DNA of 64,000 nt from NCBI RefSeq assembly GCF_019801175.1, contig NZ_JAHVJR010000003.1, forward strand, positions 118,501 to 182,500, in the 5' to 3' direction. The stretch's first letter is position 1, and the number at the start of each line of letters is the position of its first letter. Position numbers and translations under genes: made by a program. Under the pieces are notes generated by a model. It did not search any database. It was not told the DNA's origin and saw only the letters and a list, made by a program, of their open reading frames with translations. This stretch comes from Vannielia litorea (GTDB taxonomy: Bacteria; Pseudomonadota; Alphaproteobacteria; Rhodobacterales; Rhodobacteraceae). This document shows positions 50,123-60,503 of the stretch, one piece after another.

Positions 50123-50155
50123 GGAATGTGCATCAGTTGTGCATCGGCTGTGCAT
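50116..50155. repeat. Four T(G/A)TGCAT direct repeats at an 11-base period
   Basis: TATGCAT (50116-50122), then TGTGCAT at 50127-50133, 50138-50144 and 50149-50155, each separated by four bases. The first overlaps the chosen start codon of the 49634 gene. Repeats phased to one DNA turn are typical of cooperatively bound operators. Confidence 0.7.
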
Positions 50156-50198
50156 ATATCGTTTGCGCACACGAGCGGCGGTTAATCGGGCGATCTCT

Positions 50199-51017
50199 CT
50201 AATCATGTGCAACTCCCAGGTAAGCGTCGATGACGTCCTGATTGTTACGCACTTCGTCGGGCGTGCCATCCCCGATCTTCTTGCCGTAGTCCATCACGAC
50301 CACCCGGTCGCTGAGATCCATGACAACGCCCATATCGTGTTCGATAAGCGCAATTGTCGTGCCATATTCGTCGTTTACGTCGAGGATGAAGCGGCTCATG
50401 TCCTCCTTCTCCTCCACGTTCATCCCCGCCATCGGCTCGTCGAGCAGCAGCAGCTTGGGCTCGGCCGCCAGAGCGCGGCCCAGCTCGACGCGCTTTTTCA
50501 GGCCATAGGGCAGGCGGCCCACCGGGGTCTTGCGGATGTTCTGGATTTCGAGGAAGTCGATAATCTTTTCAACCGCTTCCCGGTTCTCCGTCTCTTCCTT
50601 CTGGGCCTTGCCCCACCACAGCGCCTGGCTCATCAGCCCGGCTTTCATGAAGCCAAGCCGCCCGGTCATGATGTTGTCGAGCACCGACATGCCCTCGAAG
50701 AGCGCAATGTTCTGAAATGTCCGGGCAATTCCCTGCCGCGCCACCTCGTAGGGCTTCATCGGCGGCCGCTTCGCGCCATGAAACCACACCTCGCCTTCCT
50801 GCGGGTTGTAGAACCCGCTGATGACGTTGAGCATGCTGGATTTTCCGGCCCCGTTCGGCCCGATGATCGCCCGGATCTCGCCCTCGCGGATATCGAACGA
50901 GATATCCTTGATCGCCACCACCCCGCCAAACCGCAGGGTGATGTTCCTCATCTCCATCATCACCCCGCCAATCGTGCGACCGTCTGCGGTGGTGTAGCTG
51001 TCCTGCCCGTCAAGCAT
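50199..51017 (-). CDS. livG: ABC transporter ATP-binding protein LivG
   Basis: 272 residues. NITLRFGGVVAIKDISFDIR, Walker A GPNGAGKSSMLNVISGFYNP, Q-loop RTFQNIALFEGMSVLDNIMT, the LivG-type FLEIQNIRKTPVGRLPYGLK before a signature-like KKRVELGRALAAEP, Walker B LLLLDEPMAGMNVEEKEDMS and switch IEHDMGVVMDLSDRVVVMDY. It begins 33 bases after the small membrane gene at 51051. Confidence 0.94.
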   Translation of the reverse strand: MLDGQDSYTTADGRTIGGVMMEMRNITLRFGGVVAIKDISFDIREGEIRAIIGPNGAGKSSMLNVISGFYNPQEGEVWFHGAKRPPMKPYEVARQGIARTFQNIALFEGMSVLDNIMTGRLGFMKAGLMSQALWWGKAQKEETENREAVEKIIDFLEIQNIRKTPVGRLPYGLKKRVELGRALAAEPKLLLLDEPMAGMNVEEKEDMSRFILDVNDEYGTTIALIEHDMGVVMDLSDRVVVMDYGKKIGDGTPDEVRNNQDVIDAYLGVAHD

Positions 51018-51050
51018 AGTGAGTAAGCCCTTCCATCGTACTCGCGCCCC

Positions 51051-51356
51051 CTACTGCAACAGCATCCAGACAACCGCAGAAATCAAAACCGGCGCTGCAG
51101 CAAAAACTCCGAAAACAAATGATATCCATGCTGAAATGAAAGGTGCCAAGTAGTCGCCCGCCGTCAGCGCGGAGGTCTTCTTTGCTTCACCGTAGGTGTC
51201 CGCTGTCATGGCCCAGAATGAAATAGCTCCAAGCCAAGCGCAGCATAGTGGAACAATTGAGTAGCGAGCTTGCTCAGGGCCGAACAAGAACGCTCCGGCC
51301 CCAACATTGGAGGCTATGACAAATTGCCAGACCAGAGACTTTTCGTGATCGGTCAT
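51051..51356 (-). CDS. Small membrane protein, unknown, low G+C
   Basis: 101 residues with three hydrophobic stretches (VWQFVIASNVGAGAFLFGPE, YSIVPLCCAWLGAISFWAMT, FISAWISFVFGVFAAAPVLI) and an early charged MTDHEKS. Its start overlaps the ligase stop by four bases. It is clearly less G/C-rich than its neighbours by eye, which may mean recent acquisition or a fast-evolving gene. No family recognised. Confidence 0.7.
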   Translation of the reverse strand: MTDHEKSLVWQFVIASNVGAGAFLFGPEQARYSIVPLCCAWLGAISFWAMTADTYGEAKKTSALTAGDYLAPFISAWISFVFGVFAAAPVLISAVVWMLLQ

Positions 51357-53329
51357 TCCGCCGCGACCCTCCCGGTCTCGCCTAAGGGTACCACCTTCGC
51401 ATCCCGCAACTGCAGCGTGGCCTTGATCGCGCCCTTGCGACCGTCTTCGTAGGTCACCTCGGTCTCGGTATAAACGCTCTCGGCCCCGCCATAGAGCGCA
51501 TCCACGAGGTCGGCATACTTCTCGCCGATCACCCCGCGCCGCACCTTCTGGGTCCGCGTCAGCTCGCCATCGTCGGCATCCAGCTCCTTGTGCAGCACCA
51601 GAAAGCGGTGAATCTGGCAGCCGGCGAGCATCTCGTCTTCGGCAACCGAGGCGTTAACCTCTTCTACATGGCTCTGGATCATATTGAGCACCTGAGGATG
51701 CCCGGCTAGTTCCTGATAGCTCGCATAGGCGATGTTGTTGCGCTCCGCCCAGTTGCCCACGGCGCCAAGGTCGATGTTGATCATGGCGCAGCAACGGTCG
51801 CGGCCTGCGCCGATCACAACGGCTTCGAGGATGTTGGGAAAGAACTTGAGTTTGTTCTCCACGTATTTGGGCGCAAACATCCGGCCGTCGGCCAATTTGC
51901 CCACATCCTTGGCGCGGTCGATGATGCGCAGGTGCCCTGTGTCTTCTTCGATGAAGCCCGCATCGCCGGTGGCCACCCAGCCCTCGGCATCCTTGGTCGA
52001 GGCCGTGCTCTCGGCGTTCTTGTAGTATTCGACGAACACACCGGGAGACCGATAGTAGACCTCGCCATTATCCCCGATTTTCAGTTCCACCCCCGGTGAG
52101 GCCACGCCCACCGTATCAGCCCGCACGCCGTCGTCCGGCTGCTGGGTGATGAACACGCTGGCCTCGGTCTGGCCGTAGAGCTGCTTCAGGTTGATCCCCA
52201 AAGAGCGATAGAAATCAAAGATTTCCGGCCCGATCGCCTCGCCCGCGGTGTAGCCTACCCGCACCCGGCTGAACCCGAGGGTGTTCTTCAGCGGCCCGTA
52301 GATGAACATCTCCCCAAGCCGGTATTTCAGCTTGTCGCCCGCGCTCACCGGCTTGCCGTCCAGCAAGGCCGGCCCGACCTTGCGGGCGTGGGCCATGTAG
52401 CGGTCGAACAGCCATTTCTTGAACCGTCCGGCATCCTCCATGCGGATCATCACATTGGTCAGCTGGGTTTCGAACACCCGCGGCGGGGCAAAGTAATAGG
52501 TCGGCCCGATCTCGCGCAGATCGGTCATCATCGTGTCCTGGCTCTCGGGGCAGTTCACGCAGAACCCGCACCACATCGCCTGCCCCACGGAAAAGATGAA
52601 ATCCCCAACCCATGCCAGCGGCAGATAGGCGAGAACCTCTTCCTTTTCAGTAAGATGGTCGAAGCTGGCGGAGTTCTTTGATGTCTCGATGATGTTGCGG
52701 TTCGAGAGCACAACACCCTTGGGTTTGCCCGTCGTGCCGGAGGTGTAGAGCATCACGCAGGTGTCGTCGTAGCCCCGCGCCGACTCCCGCTCCCGCATCA
52801 CCGGCTCCAGCCGATGGTGCCCCGCACGCCCCTCCGCCTGCACATCGGAATAGGCGTTCATATGGGTGTGGTCGTATTTCCGCAGGCCGCGCTTGTCGAC
52901 GTAGATGATCTGGTCGATCCCGGCGACTTTCTCCTGCACATCGATCACCTTGTCGACCTGCTCCTGGTCGCCGCAGATCACAAAGCGCGCGCCGCAGTGC
53001 TCCAGCACATAGGCCATCTCCTCGGCGCTGGCGTCCTGGTAGAGCGCCACCGGCACGGCCCCGCATTTCTGCGCCGCCACGAAAGACCAGTAAAGGGCAG
53101 GGCGGTTGCGCCCGATGATCGCCAGATGGTCCCCCGGTTCGAGACCCAGAGCGATGAGCCCCATCGCAAGCGCGTCGATCTCCTCGGAGGTCTCCGCCCA
53201 GGTCCAGCTTTGCCAGATGCCGAATTCCTTTTCCCGAAAGGCCGGACGGCCTCCGAACTGGCGCACGTTCCGCGCAAGCAGCGCCGGAATGGTCTTGAGA
53301 TCGCCCTCAGGCGTTGCCGTCACCGTCAA
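51353..53329 (-). CDS. Long-chain-type acyl-CoA ligase (AMP-binding)
   Basis: 658-residue ANL ligase. Features: PAFREKEFGIWQSWTWAETS, GLEPGDHLAIIGRNRPALYW, P-loop-like DDTCVMLYTSGTTGKPKGVV, EEVLAYLPLAWVGDFIFSVG, RVRVGYTAGEAIGPEIFDFY, LYGQTEASVFITQQPDDGVR, GWVATGDAGFIEEDTGHLRI, IDRAKDVGKLADGRMFAPKY and the C-terminal TRTQKVRRGVIGEKYADLVD. It is first in the transcript leading to livG and livH, so the imported acid is probably activated at once. TTG 53329 follows GGAGG at suitable spacing; GTG 53323 is the alternative. A palindrome at 53433 may control it. Confidence 0.9.
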   Translation of the reverse strand: MTVTATPEGDLKTIPALLARNVRQFGGRPAFREKEFGIWQSWTWAETSEEIDALAMGLIALGLEPGDHLAIIGRNRPALYWSFVAAQKCGAVPVALYQDASAEEMAYVLEHCGARFVICGDQEQVDKVIDVQEKVAGIDQIIYVDKRGLRKYDHTHMNAYSDVQAEGRAGHHRLEPVMRERESARGYDDTCVMLYTSGTTGKPKGVVLSNRNIIETSKNSASFDHLTEKEEVLAYLPLAWVGDFIFSVGQAMWCGFCVNCPESQDTMMTDLREIGPTYYFAPPRVFETQLTNVMIRMEDAGRFKKWLFDRYMAHARKVGPALLDGKPVSAGDKLKYRLGEMFIYGPLKNTLGFSRVRVGYTAGEAIGPEIFDFYRSLGINLKQLYGQTEASVFITQQPDDGVRADTVGVASPGVELKIGDNGEVYYRSPGVFVEYYKNAESTASTKDAEGWVATGDAGFIEEDTGHLRIIDRAKDVGKLADGRMFAPKYVENKLKFFPNILEAVVIGAGRDRCCAMINIDLGAVGNWAERNNIAYASYQELAGHPQVLNMIQSHVEEVNASVAEDEMLAGCQIHRFLVLHKELDADDGELTRTQKVRRGVIGEKYADLVDALYGGAESVYTETEVTYEDGRKGAIKATLQLRDAKVVPLGETGRVAAE

Positions 53330-53432
53330 TGTCTCCTCCCAGAAGGTGCCTCTCCCCAGGCACCAGGCCGTTGGCCCGACGTTGATTGGCAGTTACTATG
53401 GGCAAGGCATGGGCCATGCGTCAAATTATTTT

Positions 53433-53448
53433 TTGAACGAGTGTTCAA
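53433..53448. promoter_or_regulatory. Perfect palindrome TTGAAC-GAGT-GTTCAA
   Basis: It lies 104 bases upstream of the acyl-CoA ligase start in the divergent region, next to an A/T-rich stretch. Symmetry and spacing suit a TetR-family regulator that senses an acyl-CoA. No TetR gene is within the window. Confidence 0.55.
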
Positions 53449-53490
53449 TAGCTGCGAAACACCGTTCCGAAGAAGAGAGGGGGTTAGCGG

Positions 53491-53646
53491 ATGGACGTTG
53501 TTTCATTGACCTATTACGCCATCGTCTGCGGATTGCTCGCCGGGTTCGTTCCCGCCACATGGCGGATGCCGCTGCGGTTCGGGCTTGGCGTTTTCATTGG
53601 CATCGTGGCCGCAGGCGTGCTGCCGATGCTCCGCGGGGTGTTCTAA
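53491..53646 (+). CDS. Very short membrane protein
   Basis: 51 residues: MDVVSLTYYAIVCGLLAGFV, a short PATWRMPLR loop, and FGLGVFIGIVAAGVLPMLRG. Two hydrophobic spans with a positively charged loop. GAGAGGGGG lies upstream of ATG 53491, and it stops 67 bases before the saccharopine dehydrogenase gene. Plausible real small gene; function unknown. Confidence 0.6.
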   Translation: MDVVSLTYYAIVCGLLAGFVPATWRMPLRFGLGVFIGIVAAGVLPMLRGVF

Positions 53647-53713
53647 CCGCCGACTCGATTGCACCCGGCACCGCCACGCTGTTAAGTCGGGCCGAACGAA
53701 GCGGGGAAGTCTC

Positions 53714-54757
53714 ATGGTTCATCTCTGGGTCCGTGCCGAAGAGCGCGAGAACGAGCGGCGCGTGGGCCTTGTGCCCGAGGGTGTCGAGGCGCTGCTGGAG
53801 CGCGGGTTTCGGGTAACTGTCGAGGAAAGCCCCGACCGTATCCTGCCGCTCGAGCCCTACCGCGCCGCCGGGGCCGAAATCGCCCCGCGCGGCAGCTGGC
53901 GTGAGGCTCCGGTCGAGGCCCTGATATACGGCCTGAAGGAACTGCCCGAAGATGGCACCGCGCTGCCGCACCGCCACATCATGTTCGGCCATGCCTACAA
54001 GGGCCAGCGCGCCGGGCAGGAGCTTCTGCGCCGGTTCAAGGCCGGGGGCGGGGCGCTCTACGATCTGGAGTATCTGACCGAGGAGAGCGGTCGCCGCGTG
54101 GCCGCCTTCGGCTATTGGGCCGGTTTCGTCGGCGCCGCCGTCACGCTCAAGGCCTGGGCTGCGGCTCAGAACGGCAATGTCTGCCCTGAGGTCCACGAGT
54201 GGGAAGAGCAGAGCGACCTCGTTGAGGAAATCCGCGATGATCTGCAAGGCCTCTCGACCCCGCGCGCGCTGATCGTCGGCGCCTTGGGCCGGGTCGGCAC
54301 CGGCGCGGGCGACATGTGCGAAGAGGTCGGCATTAACCCGACCCGCTGGGACATGGCCGAAACCGCCTCGGGCGGCCCCTTCCCTGAGATCCTCGCTCAT
54401 GAGCTTTTCTTCAACTGCGTCCTCGCAGGCCCGCAAACCCCTGTTTTTGTGCCGAAAGAGGCGCTCGGCGCCGAGCGGGCGCTGGCGGCGGTTGGCGATA
54501 TCGCCTGCGATCCGACGAGCGATTTCAACCCGATCCCGGTCTATGACGAAGCCACCATATGGGACGAGCCGGTGCATCGTGTGGCCGACGACCCGGTGCT
54601 CGACGTGATGGCGATCGACAATCTGCCCTCCCTCCTGCCCAAGGAATCGAGCGAGGACTTCGCGGCACAGATGCTGCCGCATCTCCTGCGCCTCGATGAG
54701 ATCGACAAGGGCGTCTGGGGCCGGGGAGCGACAGTATTTAAGGAGCATACGGCATGA
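53714..54757 (+). CDS. Saccharopine dehydrogenase, LYS1-type (L-lysine-forming)
   Basis: 347-residue AlaDH/PNT-type enzyme interconverting saccharopine with lysine and 2-oxoglutarate, using NAD. Features: LWVRAEERENERRVGLVPEG, ALIYGLKELPEDGTALPHRH, IMFGHAYKGQRAGQELLRRF, ALYDLEYLTEESGRRVAAFG, YWAGFVGAAVTLKAWAAAQN, ALIVGALGRVGTGAGDMCEE and DIACDPTSDFNPIPVYDEAT. It resembles the fungal LYS1 form. It overlaps the next gene by four bases. In this group the pathway more likely works in degradation of lysine; direction is inferred. Confidence 0.88.
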   Translation: MVHLWVRAEERENERRVGLVPEGVEALLERGFRVTVEESPDRILPLEPYRAAGAEIAPRGSWREAPVEALIYGLKELPEDGTALPHRHIMFGHAYKGQRAGQELLRRFKAGGGALYDLEYLTEESGRRVAAFGYWAGFVGAAVTLKAWAAAQNGNVCPEVHEWEEQSDLVEEIRDDLQGLSTPRALIVGALGRVGTGAGDMCEEVGINPTRWDMAETASGGPFPEILAHELFFNCVLAGPQTPVFVPKEALGAERALAAVGDIACDPTSDFNPIPVYDEATIWDEPVHRVADDPVLDVMAIDNLPSLLPKESSEDFAAQMLPHLLRLDEIDKGVWGRGATVFKEHTA

Positions 54758-55899
54758 CGATTCACTGGTGCGGCACTGGCCTCTCGGCCATCCCCGGCCT
54801 GCGGCGGCTGCTGGCCGAGCGCGATGACGTGACGGTCTGGAACCGGACGGAGGCCAAGGCCCTCGAAGCCGTGGGAGACCTGACCGAAGATATCCGCGCC
54901 TTCTCCATGGAGGCGCTGGACGAGGTTCTCGCCAAGGGTGACCTGGTCGTTTCCATGCTGCCCGGCGACCATCACGTGCCGCTGGCAGAACTATGCCTCG
55001 AGAAGGGCGCCGATTTCGTATCGTCGTCCTACATCAGCCCCGAAATGCGGGAACTGGACGCGGCGGCGAAAGAGAAGGGTCTGCGCTTCGTCAACGAGGT
55101 CGGCCTCGACCCGGGAATCGACCACCTGATGGCCCACTGGCTGATGGCCGATTACCGCGCGTCCAAGGGCTTCAGCCCCGACAATGTGCTCAGTTTCATC
55201 AGCTACTGCGGCGGCATCCCCAAGGAGCCCAACGCCTTCCGCTACAAATTCAGTTGGTCGCCGTTGGGGGTGTTGAAAGCCCTGAAATCGCCCTCCGTCT
55301 CGATCCGCAGCCATTCCGAACTGCGCGTCTCTCGTCCTTGGGATGCGCTCAGCCGCTACGATGCACCGCTTTCCACGCCTGAGAGTTTTGAGGTCTATCC
55401 AAACCGTGACAGCCTTCCGTTCATGGCAGAATACGGCTTCGAGCCGGGCTGGAAGGTGAAAGACTTCGTGCGCGGTACCCTACGGCTCAATGGCTGGTCC
55501 GACGCGTGGAAAGACGTTTTCGCCGAGGTCGAGGCGCTAGAAGGCAAGCCAGAGCTGGATGCGCGCCTTGCCGAAATGGCGGCCGAGTTCTGGGAGAAAC
55601 ACGCCTATGACGAGGGCGAACCGGACCGGGTGGTGCTCTGCGTGGCGCTTGAGGCTCTGAAGGATGGCGTGCCGGTTTATCACAAGACCTATGCGATGGA
55701 CGCTTGGGGCGATGCACGCGGATCGGCCATGGCGCGTCTGGTGAGTGACACGGTGGCGCTGGCCGTTGAGGCCGTTCTGGCCCGCGAGATCGCGCCGGGC
55801 GTCTCTGCCGCCCCGTCCGACCCGCGCCTTGTGGAGCGCTGGCTGGACAGGGTCCACACCACGGCGCAGCACCTCATGGTGGTGGATCACCTCAGCTGA
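54754..55899 (+). CDS. Saccharopine dehydrogenase, LYS9-type (L-glutamate-forming)
   Basis: 381 residues. Rossmann start MTIHWCGTGLSAIPGLRRLL, then VVSMLPGDHHVPLAELCLEK, SSSYISPEMRELDAAAKEKG, NEVGLDPGIDHLMAHWLMAD and ISYCGGIPKEPNAFRYKFSW, all typical of LYS9-like saccharopine reductases. It catalyses saccharopine to glutamate and 2-aminoadipate semialdehyde, or the reverse. With the upstream LYS1-type gene it forms a two-enzyme lysine module. The family's shortened C-terminus is normal here. Followed by a strong hairpin. Confidence 0.88.
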   Translation: MTIHWCGTGLSAIPGLRRLLAERDDVTVWNRTEAKALEAVGDLTEDIRAFSMEALDEVLAKGDLVVSMLPGDHHVPLAELCLEKGADFVSSSYISPEMRELDAAAKEKGLRFVNEVGLDPGIDHLMAHWLMADYRASKGFSPDNVLSFISYCGGIPKEPNAFRYKFSWSPLGVLKALKSPSVSIRSHSELRVSRPWDALSRYDAPLSTPESFEVYPNRDSLPFMAEYGFEPGWKVKDFVRGTLRLNGWSDAWKDVFAEVEALEGKPELDARLAEMAAEFWEKHAYDEGEPDRVVLCVALEALKDGVPVYHKTYAMDAWGDARGSAMARLVSDTVALAVEAVLAREIAPGVSAAPSDPRLVERWLDRVHTTAQHLMVVDHLS

Positions 55900-55905
55900 A
55901 TAAAG

Positions 55906-55948
55906 AAGGCCCGCCTTCGCCAAATGGGGACATGCGAAGGCGGGCCTT
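55906..55948. terminator. 15-base-pair hairpin after the saccharopine operon
   Basis: AAGGCCCGCCTTCGC pairs perfectly with GCGAAGGCGGGCCTT around a 13-base loop. The flanks are not T-rich, so it may end transcription weakly or protect the message. The convergent gene at 56029 shares the gap. Confidence 0.65.
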
Positions 55949-56028
55949 AGTCAGGGACGGGCCAGGCAGCAACCCGTCACCCTATGGCGGACCCGGAGAA
56001 AGCTCGCGTCAGGCCCGCATCTCAATTG

Positions 56029-56229
56029 TCATCGTGCCTGCAAGGCCCTCTCGCCTGCGGCGACCAGTTCCGACACCATCTTCTGATGGCCCCACTGCAC
56101 ATGGCCTGGGATCGACACGTGCACCTTGCGGCGCAGCGGCGTTCCGGTGGTGAAGCTGACATCGGCTTCGAACCGGCGCATCGCCGGGTCGTAGATGACG
56201 TGATCGATCTGTGGTCCGGTGAACGGCAT
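56029..56229 (-). CDS. Small conserved-looking protein, unknown
   Basis: 66 residues: MPFTGPQIDHVIYDPAMRRF, EADVSFTTGTPLRRKVHVSI, HVQWGHQKMVSELVAAGERA. No membrane span. AGGAGG precedes the ATG, which supports translation. It is convergent with the saccharopine operon and divergent from clpB. No family recognised. Confidence 0.72.
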   Translation of the reverse strand: MPFTGPQIDHVIYDPAMRRFEADVSFTTGTPLRRKVHVSIPGHVQWGHQKMVSELVAAGERALQAR

Positions 56230-56340
56230 CTCTGCCTCCTCATCCTGTGGTTCACACCTTCAACGCAACTAGATGTGGGATTGTTCCCGAGAGTTTTCCA
56301 CAGGGCGTCACGAAACAGTGATTCGATGGAACAGCGCCCC

Positions 56341-56369
56341 CTTGAGACGCGCAGCAGCTGTCCCCAAAT
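56341..56369 (+). promoter_or_regulatory. RpoH (sigma-32) promoter of clpB
   Basis: CTTGAGA (56341-56347), a 14-base spacer, and CCCCAAAT (56362-56369), close to the heat-shock consensus CTTGAAA/CCCCATNT. It lies 81 bases before the clpB start, suggesting heat induction. Confidence 0.75.
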
Positions 56370-56450
56370 AGGATGAGAAGGCCCGATACGGGTCTGTGCC
56401 GCCGGGCGGGCAGACCTCATGACAGGGCGCTTAGCAAAGGAGAATGACCG

Positions 56451-59066
<2,616 letters not shown>

Positions 59067-59107
59067 GCGCCGTTGATCCGGGCCGCGCGCCCGCCTAGAG
59101 ATGCGAG

Positions 59108-59135
59108 GGCCCCTTCCTGTCGGGAGGGGCCTTTT
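59108..59135 (+). terminator. Rho-independent terminator of clpB
   Basis: Ten-base stem GGCCCCTTCC / GGGAGGGGCC with one G-T pair, loop TGTC, followed by TTTT. Confidence 0.92.
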
Positions 59136-59152
59136 GCATGGGAGGGGCGAGA

Positions 59153-59899
59153 ATGAAGGGCGCAATCATCACGGGCGCGGCACGCGGGATCGGGCTGGCC
59201 ACGGCGAAGCTGCTTGCGGCGGATGGCTGGAAGGTCGCGCTGGTTGACCGGGATCGCGAGGCGCTCGAGGCCGCAGTGGCCGAAGTTCCGGGCGGCGTAG
59301 CGGTCTTTGCCGATGTGTCGGTGCCGGAGGACGTGACCCGCGCGGTGGCCGAGGCCAAGGCGGCACTGGGCCGGATCGACGGGCTTGTAAACAACGCGGG
59401 CGTTGCCCTCTTCGGCCCCGAAGCCGAGACCGATTTCGCCACATGGCGTGAAGTGATGGCGACCAACCTCGATGGCGTGTTCCTCTGCTCTCAAGCGGCA
59501 CGCGAGGCGCTCATCGAAACCAAGGGCGCCGTGGTCAACATCGCCTCCATCTCCGGCCACCGCGCCAGCACCCTGCGCGTGGCCTATGGCACCTCCAAGG
59601 CCGGGGTGATCCACCTGACCAAGCAATTTGCGGCGGAGTGGGGCGAGCATGGCTTGCGGGTGAACTGCGTGGCCCCCGGCCCCGTGGACACCAAGCTGGC
59701 CCTTGCCGTCCACACCCCCGACATTCGCGCCGCCTACCACGATGCAATCCCGCTCAACCGCTATGGCAAGGAGGAGGAGATTGCGCAGGCCATCGTCTTC
59801 CTGCTCTCCGAAAAAGCCAGCTACATCACCGGGCAGCTGCTTTCGGTCGACGGCGGTTTCGAGAGCACCGGCATCGGCTTGCCCTCACTGCGGCTCTGA
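59153..59899 (+). CDS. SDR family oxidoreductase
   Basis: 248 residues. Cofactor loop TGAARGIGLATAKLLAADGW, DVSVPEDV, NNAGVALFGPEAETDF, catalytic NIASISGHRASTLRVAYGTS then K (YGTSK), a PG motif CVAPGPVDTKLALAVHTPDI and the C-terminal YITGQLLSVDGGFESTGIGL. VDRDREALEA suggests NAD preference. The substrate is unknown. Start ATG 59153 follows GAGGGGCGAGA, five codons inside a longer frame. Confidence 0.93.
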   Translation: MKGAIITGAARGIGLATAKLLAADGWKVALVDRDREALEAAVAEVPGGVAVFADVSVPEDVTRAVAEAKAALGRIDGLVNNAGVALFGPEAETDFATWREVMATNLDGVFLCSQAAREALIETKGAVVNIASISGHRASTLRVAYGTSKAGVIHLTKQFAAEWGEHGLRVNCVAPGPVDTKLALAVHTPDIRAAYHDAIPLNRYGKEEEIAQAIVFLLSEKASYITGQLLSVDGGFESTGIGLPSLRL

Positions 59900-59961
59900 T
59901 CTTGCCGCGCCGGGGCGGGGCAGGCTAGCCTCGCTCCAATCACGGCAGAGGGGAGGCTCCG

Positions 59962-60432
59962 ATGGCACGCAGGATTCACGCCTTGCTCGACGAATACGGC
60001 GAGAGCCATCAGGACCCGACGAACAAGGCGGTGCATTGGGTCTGCGTGCCGGTGATCGTCTGGACAGTGATGGTCTTTGTCTATTCCATCCCGCAGCCTG
60101 GCTTCATGGCCGAAATCGGTTGGCTCAACTGGCTCACCGTCGTTTTGGCGCTCTCTCTATTATACTATGTCATTCTCTCGCCCACGCTGGCGGTAGGCTT
60201 CGCGCTTTACGCGGGGCTTTGCTACTGGCTGACGGTCACGCTGGACGCGGTCGCCGGCATACCGGTCTGGCAGATCGGGGCGGTGGTGTTTGTGCTGGCA
60301 TGGGTCGGGCAGTTTTGGGGCCACAAGGTAGAGGGCAAGAAGCCCTCGTTCTTCAAGGATGTGCAGTTTCTGCTGATCGGGCCGGCGTGGCTGCTGTCAT
60401 TTCTCTACAAGCGGATGGGCATTCCGGTGTGA
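59962..60432 (+). CDS. Mpo1/DUF962 family membrane protein
   Basis: 156 residues with four membrane spans. ARRIHALLDEYGESHQDPTN and VHWVCVPVIVWTVMVFVYSI carry two conserved histidines, and FVLAWVGQFWGHKVEGKKPS a third, the metal-binding set of Mpo1, a fungal 2-hydroxy-fatty-acid dioxygenase. Bacterial members are usually untested. A role in fatty-acid alpha-oxidation is inferred from the family. Confidence 0.85.
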   Translation: MARRIHALLDEYGESHQDPTNKAVHWVCVPVIVWTVMVFVYSIPQPGFMAEIGWLNWLTVVLALSLLYYVILSPTLAVGFALYAGLCYWLTVTLDAVAGIPVWQIGAVVFVLAWVGQFWGHKVEGKKPSFFKDVQFLLIGPAWLLSFLYKRMGIPV

Positions 60433-60503
60433 TCCCACACCGCAGCACTTGTCACCCGCGCCACGGCTGCGCATCCTCCGGGCAAGCAACGGAGGGCAGG
60501 TGA

